Positions 22,981 through 23,261 of a DNA stretch of 23,261 nucleotides are shown piece after piece. Source of the stretch: a virus; IMG/VR virus record IMGVR_UViG_3300049222_000228, positions 1 through 23,261 of that record; one strand, 5' to 3'. Within the stretch, counting starts at the first letter, position 1. Each line of letters starts with the position of its first letter. The notes under the pieces are model-generated. The model saw only the letters and a list, made by a program, of their open reading frames with translations, ran no database searches and was not told where the DNA came from. The position numbers and the translations under genes were made by a program.

Positions 22981-23261
22981 ATGGCACATTACGCATTTAT
23001 AAACGATAACAACATAGTGACAGAAGTCATTGTTGGTATTAATGAGGACAATACAGAAACTTTACCAGAAGGATTTGCTGACTGGGAAGAATGGTATGGA
23101 GATTTTAGAGGACAGACTTGTAAAAGAACTTCCTATAACACTATAGCTAATACACATAGTGGAGATGGAACTCCTTTTAGAGGTAACTATGCAGGTATAG
23201 GATATACTTATGATGCAGACAATGATGTATTTATAGCACCACAACCTTTTAGCAAGTGGAT
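22981..23261 (+). CDS. Conserved small tail-region protein (3' end missing)
   Basis: An ATG with AGGAG 5 bases upstream begins a reading frame that stays open to the window end (93 codons visible). The protein starts MAHYAFINDNNIVTEVIVG, then has WEEWYGDFRG, CKRTSYNTIANTHSGDGTPF and NYAGIGYTYDADNDVFIAPQ. I recognise this pattern (MAHxAxLDxNNxVxxVxV ... WExxYG ... CKRTSYNTxxNxH ... GxPFRxNYAGxGYxYD) as a small protein common in cyanophages and other marine phages, generally unnamed and encoded near tail fibres. The family has no function that I know of. Its presence is the best single hint of an aquatic, marine-type phage. Confidence 0.85.
   Translation, partial: MAHYAFINDNNIVTEVIVGINEDNTETLPEGFADWEEWYGDFRGQTCKRTSYNTIANTHSGDGTPFRGNYAGIGYTYDADNDVFIAPQPFSKW

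Noticed and set aside
22667-22996. Minus-strand proline-rich reading frame
   Set aside because: It is the complement of the glycine codons (GGT/GGA) of the fibre gene and has no ribosome site.
1-23261. Apparent frequency of CCAGG/CTCCAGGA words
   Set aside because: Mostly explained by Pro-Gly and Gln codons in coding sequence; I did not count or test it.
1-23261. CRISPR arrays, insertion sequences, integrase or attachment sites
   Set aside because: No spacer-repeat pattern, transposase, recombinase or tRNA-like attachment sequence was seen; the only tandem repeats are in-frame coding repeats.

Overview
This window looks like part of the late (virion-structure) region of an AT-rich, lytic-type tailed bacteriophage. 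Evidence for a phage: a terminase large subunit with ATPase and nuclease motifs, a portal protein, a scaffold-like protein followed by a major capsid protein of the DUF5309/SU10 type, a separate lytic transglycosylase, and tail-fibre proteins built from repeats. There is no tape-measure, sheath or major tail tube gene, and there are several very large proteins of the kind ejected from podovirus heads, so I infer a short-tailed (podovirus-like) particle. The strong A/T bias and the tail-fibre modules resemble uncultured marine phages. The scaffold, the proline-rich protein after the portal and the C-terminal internal proteins remind me of actinobacterial phage proteins, so a low-GC aquatic actinobacterium is a possible host. 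The host is inference and should be held loosely.

Layout, left to right. Bases 1-14770 (plus strand) are one tightly packed block: terminase C-terminal part, portal, two small proteins, a 1571-aa giant protein, a 340-aa protein, a lytic transglycosylase, a 35-aa basic mini-protein, and three proteins of 639, 629 and 275 aa. Adjacent genes overlap or are separated by only a few bases, with repeated TAATG or ATGA junctions. Bases 14769-15543 form a regulatory island: a hairpin terminator, two small minus-strand genes (69 and 41 aa) joined by a TAATG junction, a possible short RNA with a strong intrinsic terminator, and about 200 bases rich in competing inverted repeats. From 15544 the plus strand resumes with scaffold, capsid, a connector-like protein, a 636-aa beta-propeller-like tail protein, a repeat-rich tail fibre, a 63-aa stand-alone copy of a fibre N-terminal domain, a glycine-rich fibre or adhesin, and a conserved-looking small protein cut by the window end.

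How they fit together: terminase and portal package DNA; scaffold and capsid build the head; the 300-aa and 636-aa proteins probably form connector and tail nozzle; the fibres bind the host; the 1571-, 340-, 639-, 629- and 275-aa proteins with the transglycosylase are best read as an internal or ejected set that opens a path through the cell wall. The island at 14.8-15.5 kb lets scaffold-capsid-tail genes be transcribed separately from the packaging and internal-protein genes. The least explained parts are that island, the internal-protein cassette placed before the capsid instead of after the tail genes as in T7, and the duplicated fibre domain.
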